Positions 24,020 to 32,505 of a DNA stretch of 47,364 nucleotides are shown here, piece after piece. The stretch is taken from NCBI RefSeq assembly GCF_001613425.1, contig NZ_BDCI01000059.1:1-47364 (forward strand), in the 5' to 3' direction. Position 1 is the first letter of the stretch; every line of letters starts with the position of its first letter. The notes below the pieces were generated by a model. That model was given only the letters and a program-made list of their open reading frames with translations. It was not told the DNA's origin and did not search any database. This stretch comes from Nocardia vulneris (lineage in GTDB: Bacteria > Actinomycetota > Actinomycetes > Mycobacteriales > Mycobacteriaceae). Position numbers and translations under genes: made by a program.

Positions 24020-24181
24020 GTGCGGGAGCGCAGCGAGCGAACCAGAATTACAGCCGCTTGCGCGGTCACAGTGGAGCCGAGCGTCAGCGAGGCGGTGTCC
24101 GTGCGGGAGCGCAGCGAGCGAACCAAAGTTACAGCCGCTTGCGCGGTCACAATGGAGCCGAGCGCCAGCGAGGTGGAATTG
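24020..24181 (+). repeat. Two 81-bp tandem repeats between argS and lysA
   Basis: Units 24020-24100 and 24101-24181 share most of their bases. Each starts GTGCGGGAGCGCAGCGAGCG and contains the small hairpin CCGC-TTGC-GCGG. 81 is a multiple of three and the units are open in one frame (VRERSERT...TAACAVT); with ATG 23999 this gives a 61-residue ORF ending in the GTGA that overlaps the lysA start. The sequence may be an intergenic repeat family or a leader; a coding role is unproven. Confidence 0.75.
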
Positions 24182-25596
24182 TGAGCGCGCATCCGGCCGG
24201 GCCCCGGCATGCTGAGATACCGCACGCACCGAGTTTGCCGGAGCGGCCGCGGGATCCGCAGCAGATGATCGATCTGCCCGCGAATGTGTGGCCGCGCAAC
24301 GCGAGCCGTGATTCCGACGGCGTGGTGCGGCTGGCAGGCGTGCCTGTGCACGAGTTGGCCGCCGAATTCGGTACGCCGCTGTTCGTGGTCGACGAGGACG
24401 ATTTCCGTTCGCGCTGCCGCGATATGGTGCGCGCCTTCGGTCCGAATGCCCGGGTGCATTACGCCTCGAAGGCCTTCCTGTGCGGCGAGATCGCGCGCTG
24501 GATCCGGGACGAGGGCCTCTCGCTGGACGTGTGTTCCGGCGGCGAACTCGCGATCGCCCTGCACGCGGGATTTCCGGCTGAGCGAATCGCGCTGCACGGC
24601 AACAACAAATCCGCCACCGAGCTGGAGGCCGCGGTGACCGCGGGGGTCGGTCACGTGGTGGTGGACTCGCTCATCGAGATCGAGCGCCTCGAGGCCATCG
24701 CGGGCCGTGCCGGGGTGGTGCAGGACGTGCTCGTCCGGGTCACCGTCGGCGTGGAAGCCCATACCCACGAATATATTTCGACCGCGCACGAGGATCAGAA
24801 GTTCGGCTTCTCGATCGCCGGGGGCGACGCGATGGAGGCGCTCGCGCGGGTCTTCGAGGCGGACAACCTGCGCCTGGTCGGCCTGCACAGCCATATCGGC
24901 TCGCAGATCTTCGAGATCGACGGTTTCGAGATCGCCGCGCGCCGCATGCTGCGCCTGCTGCACGACGCCATCGAGAAGTTCGGCGTCGAACGGACCGCGC
25001 AGATCTCCACGCTGGATCTCGGTGGCGGCCTTGGTATTTCGTACCTGCCGAACGACGACCCGCCGCCGCTGGACGATTTCGCCGCGAAGGTGCGCGACCT
25101 GGTCGCCGCCGAGGCCGCGAGCATCGGCCTGCCGGAGCCGAAGATCGCCGTGGAACCGGGCCGGGCCATCGCCGGGCCGGGCACCGTCACGCTGTACGAG
25201 GTCGGCACCACCAAGGACGTGTCGCTCGACGGTGGCCTGCGCCGGCGCTACATCAGCGTCGACGGCGGCATGAGCGACAACATCCGCCCCGCGCTGTACC
25301 AGGCGGACTACGACTGCCGCCTGGTCTCGCGCAATTCGGAGGCCGCGGCTGTGGTCGCGCGCGTGGTCGGAAAGCATTGTGAGAGTGGCGATATCGTCAT
25401 CCGGGACACCTGGATGCCGGAGGATGTCGGCCCCGGTGATCTGGTCGCCGTCGCCGCGACCGGTGCGTACTGCTATTCGATGTCCAGCCGATACAACCAG
25501 CTGACCCGGCCCGCCGTGGTCGCGGTGCGTGACGGACAACCGCGACTCATTCTGCGCCGGGAAACGGTGGCGGACTTGCTCAGCTTGGAGGTGTGA
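24181..25596 (+). CDS. lysA: Diaminopimelate decarboxylase
   Basis: 471 residues. It decarboxylates meso-diaminopimelate to L-lysine, the last step of lysine synthesis. The PLP-binding Lys is K97 in VHYASKAFLCGE; the beta/alpha barrel contains HSHIGSQIFE and TLDLGGGLGISY, and the C-terminal domain EPGRAIAGPG and a catalytic Cys (GKHCESGD). The first 35 residues (PAGPRHAEIPHAPSLPERP) are a typical actinobacterial N-terminal extension. GTG 24181 has GAGG upstream. The stop overlaps the hom ATG by one base, so lysA, hom, thrC and thrB form an operon. Confidence 0.95.
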   Translation: MSAHPAGPRHAEIPHAPSLPERPRDPQQMIDLPANVWPRNASRDSDGVVRLAGVPVHELAAEFGTPLFVVDEDDFRSRCRDMVRAFGPNARVHYASKAFLCGEIARWIRDEGLSLDVCSGGELAIALHAGFPAERIALHGNNKSATELEAAVTAGVGHVVVDSLIEIERLEAIAGRAGVVQDVLVRVTVGVEAHTHEYISTAHEDQKFGFSIAGGDAMEALARVFEADNLRLVGLHSHIGSQIFEIDGFEIAARRMLRLLHDAIEKFGVERTAQISTLDLGGGLGISYLPNDDPPPLDDFAAKVRDLVAAEAASIGLPEPKIAVEPGRAIAGPGTVTLYEVGTTKDVSLDGGLRRRYISVDGGMSDNIRPALYQADYDCRLVSRNSEAAAVVARVVGKHCESGDIVIRDTWMPEDVGPGDLVAVAATGAYCYSMSSRYNQLTRPAVVAVRDGQPRLILRRETVADLLSLEV

Positions 25597-27002
25597 TGAA
25601 CGCAGTATCGCAAGGCGATTCGATCAGGGGTGGTGGCCGGGCGGCGGGCGGGCCGAATTCGGCTCAATTGGTGTGGGGGAGAGACCAGCCCATCGGTGTC
25701 GCGGTGCTCGGCATGGGCAATGTCGGCACCGAGGTGGTGCGGATTCTGCGGGAGCATTCCGAGGATCTGCGTTCCCGGGTCGGCGCGCCCGTCGTGCTGC
25801 GCGGCGTCGCGGTCCGTGATCTGGCGACCGATCGCGGCATTCCGGCCGCGCTGCTGACCACCGACGCCGACGCACTCGTCGCGCGCGACGACGTCGATCT
25901 GGTGGTCGAGGTCATCGGCGGTATCGACCCGCCGCGCCGGCTGATCCTGGCGGCCTTGAACGCGGGCAAATCCGTGGTGACCGCGAACAAGGCGCTGCTG
26001 GCCGACTACACCGGCGAGCTCGCCGCCGCCGCCGAACGCAACCGCGCCGACCTGTATTTCGAGGCCGCGGTCGCCGGGGCCATCCCGGTGGTCCGCCCGC
26101 TCATCCAGTCGCTGGCCGGTGACCGGGTGAACCGGGTCGTCGGCATCGTCAACGGCACCACCAACTTCATCCTCTCCGCGATGGACGAGACCGGCGCGGA
26201 TTACGCCGACACGCTGGCCGAGGCCACCCGCCTCGGTTACGCGGAGGCGGACCCGACCGCCGACGTGGAGGGCTTCGACGCTGCGGCCAAGGCCGCGATC
26301 CTCGCCTCGCTCGCCTTCCACACCCGGGTCACCGCCGCCGACGTGTACCGGGAGGGCATCTCCAAGATCAGTTCCGAGGATCTGGAGACCGCGTCCGCGC
26401 TGAACTGCACGGTGAAGCTGCTCGCCATCTGCGAGCGGGTCGCCGCCGGTCCCGGCGAGCCGAGCCCCGAGGAGGGCGGCAAGGAGCGGGTCTCCGTGCG
26501 CGTCTACCCGGCGCTGGTGCCGCGCAAGCATCCGTTAGCAGCCGTGAGCGGGGCCTTCAATGCGGTGGTCGTCGAGGCGGAGAACGCGGGCAGGTTGATG
26601 TTCTACGGCCAGGGCGCGGGCGGCGCGCCCACGGCCTCCGCCGTGCTGGGAGATCTGGTGATGGCCGCGCGCAACAAGTTCTACGGTGGCCGTGCGCCGG
26701 GCGAATCGGTTTATGCTGAGCTACCGATCGCACCGATCGGCGATACACCCACCCGCTACCACGTGAACCTGCAGGTGGAAGACCGTCCCGGGGTCCTGGC
26801 CGCGGTGGCGGGCGAATTCGCCAAGCACGGGGTGAGCATCTCGACCGTCCGCCAAGAGGGGCACGGCACGGGAGCCCGCCTGGTCGTGGTCACCCACCAC
26901 GCGTTGGAATCGGCGCTCGCGGACACCGTCGCCGCCCTGGCGGAGATGGAATCCGTCACATCCATCACCAGCGTTCTCAGATTGGAAGGCACCGAAGAAT
27001 GA
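25596..27002 (+). CDS. hom: Homoserine dehydrogenase
   Basis: 468 residues, called hom or thrA in this order. It reduces aspartate semialdehyde to homoserine with NAD(P)H. The Rossmann motif is GMGNVGTEV (about residues 36-44). The substrate domain has ANKALLA, GIVNGTTNFIL and EADPTADVEGFDAAAKAAIL with the catalytic Lys. The C-terminal ACT domain (LQVEDRPGVLAAVAGEF) is typical for threonine feedback inhibition. ATG 25596 is chosen over GTG 25593 because GGAGG is too close to the GTG. The stop overlaps the thrC start (ATGA). Confidence 0.95.
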   Translation: MNAVSQGDSIRGGGRAAGGPNSAQLVWGRDQPIGVAVLGMGNVGTEVVRILREHSEDLRSRVGAPVVLRGVAVRDLATDRGIPAALLTTDADALVARDDVDLVVEVIGGIDPPRRLILAALNAGKSVVTANKALLADYTGELAAAAERNRADLYFEAAVAGAIPVVRPLIQSLAGDRVNRVVGIVNGTTNFILSAMDETGADYADTLAEATRLGYAEADPTADVEGFDAAAKAAILASLAFHTRVTAADVYREGISKISSEDLETASALNCTVKLLAICERVAAGPGEPSPEEGGKERVSVRVYPALVPRKHPLAAVSGAFNAVVVEAENAGRLMFYGQGAGGAPTASAVLGDLVMAARNKFYGGRAPGESVYAELPIAPIGDTPTRYHVNLQVEDRPGVLAAVAGEFAKHGVSISTVRQEGHGTGARLVVVTHHALESALADTVAALAEMESVTSITSVLRLEGTEE

Positions 27003-28126
27003 ATACCTCCAGGAGCGGGCAACCGGCTGGGTGGGCGAATGCCGGTGTGGCACCGCAGGCCGGAGTGCATTCTCGTTGGCCGGGGTTGATCGCGGCCTAT
27101 CGTGACCGGATCGCCGGTGCGCGGGACTGGGAGCCGGTCACCCTGCTCGAGGGCGGTACGCCGCTGGTGCCCGCACCGCATCTGTCCGAGCTGACCGGGT
27201 GTGAGGTATATCTCAAGGTCGAGGGCCTGAACCCGACCGGCTCGTTCAAGGACCGCGGCATGACCGTGGCCATCACCGACGCGAAGTACCAGGGCCAGAA
27301 GGCGGTGCTCTGCGCCTCCACCGGCAACACCTCGGCATCCGCCGCGGCCTACGCCACCCGCGCGGACATGACCTGCGCGGTGCTCATTCCGCAGGGCAAG
27401 ATCGCGATGGGCAAGCTGGCCCAGGCGGTCATGCTGGGCGCGAAGATCATCCAGGTGGACGGCAACTTCGACGACTGCCTCGAGCTGGCGCGCAAGGTGA
27501 CCTCCGATTTCCCGAGCATCGGCCTGGTGAACTCGGTGAACCCGGCCCGCATCGAGGGGCAGAAGACCGCCTCGTTCGAGATCTGCGACGTGCTGGGCCG
27601 CGCGCCCGACGTGCACGCGCTGCCGGTCGGAAATGCGGGCAATATCACCGCCTACTGGCGGGGCTATCGCGAGTACTACGCCGACGGCATCACCACGCAG
27701 CTGCCGCGCATGCTCGGCGTGCAGGCCGCGGGGGCCGCACCGCTGGTGCACGGCGCCCCGGTGAGCGATCCGGAGACCATCGCGACGGCCATCCGGATCG
27801 GTGCGCCGGCTTCGTGGAACGCCGCGGTCGCGGCGAAGGAGGAGTCCGGTGGGGCCTTCCGTGCCGCCACCGACGAGGAGATCCTCGCGGCGTACCGACT
27901 GGTCGCGGCGACCGAGGGCGTGTTCGTCGAGCCCGCGTCGGCCGCCAGCGTTGCGGGTCTGCTCGCCGCGCGCACCGAGGGCTGGCTGGACGCCGGCCTC
28001 ACCGTCGTGTGCACCGTGACCGGTAACGGACTCAAGGATCCCGACACCGCCCTGCTGGGCATGCCGCAGGTGCAGGCGATTCCGGTGGACCCGGTCGCGG
28101 TCGCCGCCGAGCTAGAGCTGGCCTGA
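26999..28126 (+). CDS. thrC: Threonine synthase
   Basis: 375 residues, the short actinobacterial form. It converts O-phosphohomoserine to threonine with PLP. The PLP Lys is K84 in NPTGSFKDRGM; the phosphate-binding GNAGN loop is in LPVGNAGNITAY, and CASTGNTSASAAAYA contacts the cofactor. The start overlaps hom by four bases. The next gene, thrB, makes its substrate. Confidence 0.95.
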   Translation: MNTSRSGQPAGWANAGVAPQAGVHSRWPGLIAAYRDRIAGARDWEPVTLLEGGTPLVPAPHLSELTGCEVYLKVEGLNPTGSFKDRGMTVAITDAKYQGQKAVLCASTGNTSASAAAYATRADMTCAVLIPQGKIAMGKLAQAVMLGAKIIQVDGNFDDCLELARKVTSDFPSIGLVNSVNPARIEGQKTASFEICDVLGRAPDVHALPVGNAGNITAYWRGYREYYADGITTQLPRMLGVQAAGAAPLVHGAPVSDPETIATAIRIGAPASWNAAVAAKEESGGAFRAATDEEILAAYRLVAATEGVFVEPASAASVAGLLAARTEGWLDAGLTVVCTVTGNGLKDPDTALLGMPQVQAIPVDPVAVAAELELA

Positions 28127-28175
28127 ATTGAATTCGAAGGATAGTCAGCTGGCCGAACGGCGACGCGGTGCGGCG

Positions 28176-29141
28176 ATGAGCCGGACGCTGCCCGCGGGTA
28201 TTTCGGTGACCGCGCGGGTACCCGCGTCCACCGCGAATCTCGGTCCCGGGTTCGACTCGCTCGGGATGGCGCTCGGCATGTTCGACGAGATCGACGTGCG
28301 CACTACCGATTCGGGGCTCAGCATCCGGGTCGAGGGCGAGGGCGCCGACGATGTGCCATGGGGCCCTTCGCATCTCGTGGTGCGAGCGATCGAGCGCGGC
28401 CTGGAGGCCGCGGGTGTCTGGGCCGACGGCCTCGATGTGGTGTGCCGCAACGTGATTCCGCATTCGCGCGGGCTCGGCTCGTCCGCCTCCGCGGTGGTCG
28501 GCGGGCTGGCCGCGGGGTGTGCCATCGCGGCGCAATTCGATTCGGCCCTGGCCACCTCGGACGACCAATTGGTGCAGCTCGCATCGGAATTCGAGGGTCA
28601 TCCGGACAACGCGGCGGCCAGCGTGCTCGGCGGCATCGTGGTGTCCTGGACCGAGACCGACCGGGCGGCCGATATCGGCCGTGACGGCGTCCCGGTGGCT
28701 GAACATCACGGCCGGGTCTACCGGGCCGTCCGGCTGGACGCGCATCCCACGCTGCGCCCGGTCGTGCTCATCCCCGAGGAACGGTCGGCGACCGCGCACA
28801 CCAGGGGCTTGTTGCCCGAGGTGGTGCCGCACGGCGACGCCGCGTTCAACGTCAGCCGCGCCGCTCTGGCCGTGGTGGCGCTCACCCAGCGCCCCGACCT
28901 GCTGATGCCTGCCACGGCCGATCGGCTGCACCAGGCCCAGCGTGCGCCCGCATTACCGCTGACCACCACCTGGATTTCCCGGCTGCGAGCGGCCGGTATC
29001 GCGGCCACCGTCTCCGGTGCCGGACCGACCGTCCTGGCCCTCGGGACCAGTGAATTCCCTGCCGAACTCCGCGAACTCGCGGCCCTGGACGGCCTGCGGG
29101 TGGTCGAGCCGGGACTGGCCGACGGAGTCCGGATCGACTGA
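28176..29141 (+). CDS. thrB: Homoserine kinase
   Basis: 321 residues. GHMP-family kinase that phosphorylates homoserine for thrC. N-terminal ANLGPGFDSLGMALG, ATP loop PHSRGLGSSASAVVGG and the C-terminal GHMP motif ATVSGAGPTVLAL are all present. ATG 28176 is chosen; TTG 28128 in the same frame would add 16 poorly conserved residues next to the thrC stop. Neither has a clear Shine-Dalgarno. It is the last gene of the lysA-hom-thrC-thrB operon. Confidence 0.93.
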   Translation: MSRTLPAGISVTARVPASTANLGPGFDSLGMALGMFDEIDVRTTDSGLSIRVEGEGADDVPWGPSHLVVRAIERGLEAAGVWADGLDVVCRNVIPHSRGLGSSASAVVGGLAAGCAIAAQFDSALATSDDQLVQLASEFEGHPDNAAASVLGGIVVSWTETDRAADIGRDGVPVAEHHGRVYRAVRLDAHPTLRPVVLIPEERSATAHTRGLLPEVVPHGDAAFNVSRAALAVVALTQRPDLLMPATADRLHQAQRAPALPLTTTWISRLRAAGIAATVSGAGPTVLALGTSEFPAELRELAALDGLRVVEPGLADGVRID

Positions 29142-29154
29142 CGGCGCGTCTGCC

Positions 29155-29184
29155 TTGCCGATATTCGCAGTGTGCAGCTATCCT
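29155..29184 (+). promoter_or_regulatory. rho promoter
   Basis: TTGCCG (29155-29160) and TATCCT (29179-29184) with an 18-base spacer form a plausible sigma70 promoter. Transcription from about 29191 gives a leader near 240 bases before rho. Confidence 0.5.
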
Positions 29185-29190
29185 GAGCGA

Positions 29191-29428
29191 GTCCGTACAT
29201 CGTGCGCATCAGACGCCGGTGCTTCATCAGGGCAATCGCTCCAGCAGGCTCCAGGCTCGAGCCTCCAGGCCATGGGGGTGCTGCGTAGCTGCGCAACTGG
29301 AATGATCTCTCCCACCTCTCACCACCGGTGGCGAAGCGGACGGACGCATCCGAGTCCGGCAGAATGCCCGGACTGCGGGACGAACCCTCGAAACAGCACA
29401 CGGCAATCGAGGGAAGGAAAGGATTTCC
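29191..29428 (+). promoter_or_regulatory. Long 5' leader of rho
   Basis: This 238-base stretch lacks a gene. It contains a palindromic AGGCTCGAGCCT element flanked by GGCTCC/CCAGGCC near 29250-29275 that can fold, and further short GC hairpins. Rho often controls its own mRNA, so a long leader would make sense; autoregulation here is inference. Confidence 0.4.
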
Positions 29429-31501
29429 GTGACAGATACGGACCTGCTCGCGACACCAGGGGTGGAATCCAACCCAGCCTCGGGCGACCGCGAAAGTGAC
29501 TCCGGACAGATTTCGAAGATGAGCGAACAAACCGACGTCGCACGATCGGGGCTGACTGGAATGTTGTTGCCGCAGTTGCGCGCGCTCGCGGGGGAGCTCG
29601 GTATCCGAGGCACCTCCGGAATGCGCAAAGGTGATTTGATCGCCGCCATCAAGGAAAATCAGGCCGGAAAACCGGCGAAGGGTGAAAAGCCCGAAGGGGG
29701 ACAGGCCAAGTCCGCGGTTTCCGCCAAGGCCGAAACGTCCGGTAATACCGAAGCTCCCGCCGCCGCGCCCGCCCGGGCCGAACAGGGCACCCTCGATGTC
29801 GGCACCGCCCCGGTGAAAAAAGAGGCGCCCGCTGCCGAGGCCGCCGCACCGGCGAAGGAAAAGGAAGCTCCCGCGAACCAGGCCCCGGCCGAGAACGCGC
29901 AGCCCACCTCGAACGAGTCCGACGACTCGGGTCGCGAAGGTGGTCAGCGTGGTCGTGGTCGGCAGCGGCGCGGCCGTGACCAGGCGCGATCCGGCGGCGG
30001 CGAGGCCGCGGCCGATGCGCGTGGTGACGAGCCGAAGCAGGACTCCGAGCAGGGCGAGCGGCGCCGTGAGCGCAACCAGTCCGGCGACCGCAACCAGTCG
30101 GGTGAGCGTAACCAGTCGGGTGAGCGCAACCAGTCCGGCGAGCGCAACCAGTCCGGTGACCGCAACAACCAGAACGGCAACGGCGGCAACGCGAACGGCG
30201 GCCGGAACAACGACCGCAACAACGCGCGCAACGACGACGACGAAGAAGGCGGACGCGGCCGGCGGGGCCGGCGGTTCCGTGAGCGTCGCCGCGGGCGCGA
30301 CCGCGAAACCGGTGGCGGTGGCGGCGAGGCCCGCGAGCTGGAGATCCGCGAAGACGACGTGTTGCAGCCGGTCGCGGGCATCCTCGACGTGCTGGACAAC
30401 TACGCCTTCGTCCGGACCTCGGGCTACCTGGCCGGGCCGAACGACGTCTACGTCTCGATGAACCTGGTCCGCAAGAACGGCCTGCGCCGCGGTGACGCGA
30501 TCACCGGTGCGGTGCGCGCCCCGCGCGACGGCGAGCAGAGCAACCAGCGGCAGAAGTTCGATCCGCTGGTGCGCCTGGACACGGTCAACGGTGGTGAGGT
30601 CGAGGCGGCCAAGCGGCGCCCCGAGTTCAGCAAGCTCACCCCGCTGTACCCGAACCAGCGCCTGCGGCTGGAGACCCAGCCGAACAAGCTGACCACCCGC
30701 GTCATCGACCTGATCATGCCGATCGGTAAGGGCCAGCGCGCCCTGATCGTCTCGCCGCCCAAGGCCGGTAAGACGACGATCATGCAGGACATCGCGAACG
30801 CCATCGCGATCAACAACCCCGAGGTCTACCTCATGGTGGTGCTGGTCGACGAGCGTCCCGAAGAGGTCACCGACATGCAGCGTTCGGTGAAGGGTGAGGT
30901 CATCGCCTCGACCTTCGACCGGCCGCCGTCAGACCACACCTCGGTCGCCGAGCTCGCCATCGAGCGCGCCAAGCGACTGGTGGAAATGGGCAAAGACGTT
31001 GTGGTGCTGCTCGACTCGATCACTCGACTCGGCCGCGCGTACAACAACTCCTCGCCCGCGTCGGGCCGAATCCTTTCCGGTGGTGTCGATTCCACCGCGC
31101 TGTACCCGCCCAAGCGGTTCCTCGGCGCGGCGCGCAACATCGAGAACGGCGGCTCGCTCACCATCATCGCGACCGCGATGGTGGAGACCGGATCCACCGG
31201 TGACACGGTCATCTTCGAGGAGTTCAAGGGCACCGGTAACGCGGAGCTCAAGCTGGACCGCAAGATCGCGGAACGGCGCGTGTTCCCCGCGGTGGACGTC
31301 AACCCCTCCGGCACTCGTAAGGACGAGCTACTGCTCAGCCCCGACGAGGCGGCGGTGCTGCACAAGCTGCGCCGCGTACTGTCCGGCCTGGACTCGCACC
31401 AGGCGATCGATCTGCTGATCGACCGTCTGAAGAAGTCCAAGAACAACCTCGAGTTCCTGATGCAGGTCAGCAAGACCGCGCCGGGCGCACTCGACGAATG
31501 A
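29429..31501 (+). CDS. rho: Transcription termination factor Rho
   Basis: 690 residues, much longer than E. coli Rho (419) but usual for actinobacteria. GTG 29429 follows GGAAGGAAAGG. N-terminal Rho_N/SAP-like segment (LPQLRALAGELGIRGTSGMRKGDL, about 41-64) is followed by a 220-residue low-complexity insert: first Ala/Glu/Lys/Pro-rich, then Arg/Asn/Gly-rich with five ERNQSG repeats at residues 214-243. The RNA-binding cold-shock domain (VAGILDVLDNYAFVRTSGYL) and the RecA-type ATPase follow: Walker A SPPKAGKTT (about 442-450), Walker B VVVLLDSITRLGRAYN. It unwinds RNA-DNA hybrids to stop transcription. The insert probably binds RNA. Confidence 0.96.
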   Translation: MTDTDLLATPGVESNPASGDRESDSGQISKMSEQTDVARSGLTGMLLPQLRALAGELGIRGTSGMRKGDLIAAIKENQAGKPAKGEKPEGGQAKSAVSAKAETSGNTEAPAAAPARAEQGTLDVGTAPVKKEAPAAEAAAPAKEKEAPANQAPAENAQPTSNESDDSGREGGQRGRGRQRRGRDQARSGGGEAAADARGDEPKQDSEQGERRRERNQSGDRNQSGERNQSGERNQSGERNQSGDRNNQNGNGGNANGGRNNDRNNARNDDDEEGGRGRRGRRFRERRRGRDRETGGGGGEARELEIREDDVLQPVAGILDVLDNYAFVRTSGYLAGPNDVYVSMNLVRKNGLRRGDAITGAVRAPRDGEQSNQRQKFDPLVRLDTVNGGEVEAAKRRPEFSKLTPLYPNQRLRLETQPNKLTTRVIDLIMPIGKGQRALIVSPPKAGKTTIMQDIANAIAINNPEVYLMVVLVDERPEEVTDMQRSVKGEVIASTFDRPPSDHTSVAELAIERAKRLVEMGKDVVVLLDSITRLGRAYNNSSPASGRILSGGVDSTALYPPKRFLGAARNIENGGSLTIIATAMVETGSTGDTVIFEEFKGTGNAELKLDRKIAERRVFPAVDVNPSGTRKDELLLSPDEAAVLHKLRRVLSGLDSHQAIDLLIDRLKKSKNNLEFLMQVSKTAPGALDE
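30068..30157 (+). repeat. Five 18-bp coding repeats in rho (ERNQSG)
   Basis: Five consecutive 18-base units encode ERNQSG or DRNQSG at 30068, 30086, 30104, 30122 and 30140, inside the Arg/Asn-rich insert. Near-identity at the DNA level suggests recent slippage and possible copy number differences between strains. Confidence 0.8.
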
Positions 31502-31780
31502 GTTCCTGAGTTGTACTGCCGAAAGGGCCTCGCCACCGCGGGGCCCTTTCGGCGTCTGCGGGCTGAAGAACATCAGCCCGATCATGGCCGCGCCGCTGAT
31601 CATGAAACCCAGAATGATCGTCGAGCCAGGCACCGCGCTCCCCTCCGGAGCGGTGTTCGTGGTCTCGACATGGACGGCGGCTGCCGGAGTCGTGGTCGGA
31701 ATGTCCGGCAACGCACACCAGCCGACCGCGACAGCGAGAAGCAGCAGACCGAAGATCGCGGACGCGACTCGGATGTTCAC
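31328..31780 (-). CDS. Small membrane protein antisense to the end of rho
   Basis: 150 residues from GTG 31780, which has AAGGGAGAA seven bases upstream, a good sign that translation starts here. Residues 5-27 are a hydrophobic signal or first helix (SAIFGLLLLAVAVGWCALPD), residues 52-73 a second helix (TIILGFMISGAAMIGLMFF). The rest (from about residue 75) is read through the rho terminator and 174 bases of antisense rho, so the C-terminal half may be a poorly selected tail or the gene may carry a frameshift. Function unknown. Confidence 0.5.
   Translation of the reverse strand: MNIRVASAIFGLLLLAVAVGWCALPDIPTTTPAAAVHVETTNTAPEGSAVPGSTIILGFMISGAAMIGLMFFSPQTPKGPRGGEALSAVQLRNSFVECARRGLADLHQELEVVLGLLQTVDQQIDRLVRVQAGQYAAQLVQHRRLVGAEQ
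31518..31556 (+). terminator. rho terminator
   Basis: GCCGAAAGGGCC (31518-31529) pairs perfectly with GGCCCTTTCGGC (31542-31553) around a 12-base loop, right after the rho stop. A weak T-rich tract follows. Confidence 0.75.
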
Positions 31781-32180
31781 AAGTTCTCCCTTCTGTCACG
31801 GCACGCCGATGTGCGCTCGACACTCGAGATGGCTTTCACGCTTTCGAGGGCTGTGCTCACGCCGCGAACCGGCCCGAGGTCTCAACTCTATGAACGTCGC
31901 TGTTCGTGTTCGTGAGTAGCGGACTACCCGACTTCAGGGTTCCTGAGACAGCGTCGATGCGCGTGCCCGAACTTCCTGGGGCGACAACGGCAGGGGGTCT
32001 ACCTAGGGCGGGAACAAACCACCCGCCCGGGGTGTTTTGGGAGCGTAGCGACAGTTCTGGCATACTGAACGGTCGTTGCGTCTGCTCACTCGAGCAGACC
32101 TCCCGCCTAAGTCGGCTCCGGTTCACGTTCCCGCGATTCCGCGCGTGAGCGACCCGGCGGCCAATATCGAGAGGACACCC
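31781..32180 (+). promoter_or_regulatory. 400-bp region before rpmE with promoter and leader hairpin
   Basis: No gene with a supported start is seen. TTGGGA (32037-32042) and CATACT (32061-32066) are 18 bases apart and form a plausible rpmE promoter. The predicted leader of about 108 bases holds GTCTGCTC-ACTC-GAGCAGAC (32080-32099), an 8-bp perfect hairpin. L31 leaders that bind ribosomal protein are known in actinobacteria, so this may be one; the match has not been checked. Confidence 0.45.
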
Positions 32181-32417
32181 ATGAAGGCAGGAATCCACCC
32201 GACGTATGTCGACACCACGGTCGTCTGTGGTTGCGGCAACACCTTCCAGACTCGCAGCACCAAGGAGTCGGGACACATCACCGTCGAGGTCTGCTCGCAG
32301 TGCCACCCGTTCTACACCGGCAAGCAGAAGATCCTCGACACCGGTGGCCGCGTGGCCCGCTTCGAGGCGCGCTACGGCAAGCGGGCCGGCAAGAAGGCCG
32401 ACTCCGACGCCAAATAG
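32181..32417 (+). CDS. rpmE: 50S ribosomal protein L31 (zinc-binding form)
   Basis: 78 residues. Part of the large ribosomal subunit. The N-terminal MKAGIHPTY is characteristic. Four Cys (C16, C18, C38, C41, in VCGCGN and VCSQCHPF) form the zinc site, so this is the C+ type that cells replace under zinc starvation by a C- paralogue. The basic tail ends KRAGKKADSDAK. AGAGGA lies upstream. It is followed by a strong hairpin before prfA. Confidence 0.96.
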   Translation: MKAGIHPTYVDTTVVCGCGNTFQTRSTKESGHITVEVCSQCHPFYTGKQKILDTGGRVARFEARYGKRAGKKADSDAK

Positions 32418-32425
32418 CTTCCTCG

Positions 32426-32470
32426 CCGACGCCCGGTCCTGCGCTGCAGGCCGGGCGTCGGTGCTTTGTC
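32426..32470 (+). terminator. Hairpin between rpmE and prfA
   Basis: CCGACGCCCGG (32426-32436) pairs perfectly with CCGGGCGTCGG (32451-32461), followed by TGCTTTGT. It probably reduces read-through so that rpmE is made in excess over prfA. Confidence 0.7.
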
Positions 32471-32505
32471 AGGGGGACAGGGAAACTAGAGAAGGAAGCG
32501 AAGCT

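Noticed and set aside
23999..24184. 61-residue ORF over the tandem repeats as a separate gene
   Set aside because: The frame may be open only because the unit is a multiple of three; no ribosome binding site was seen. Kept as a finding, not as a CDS.
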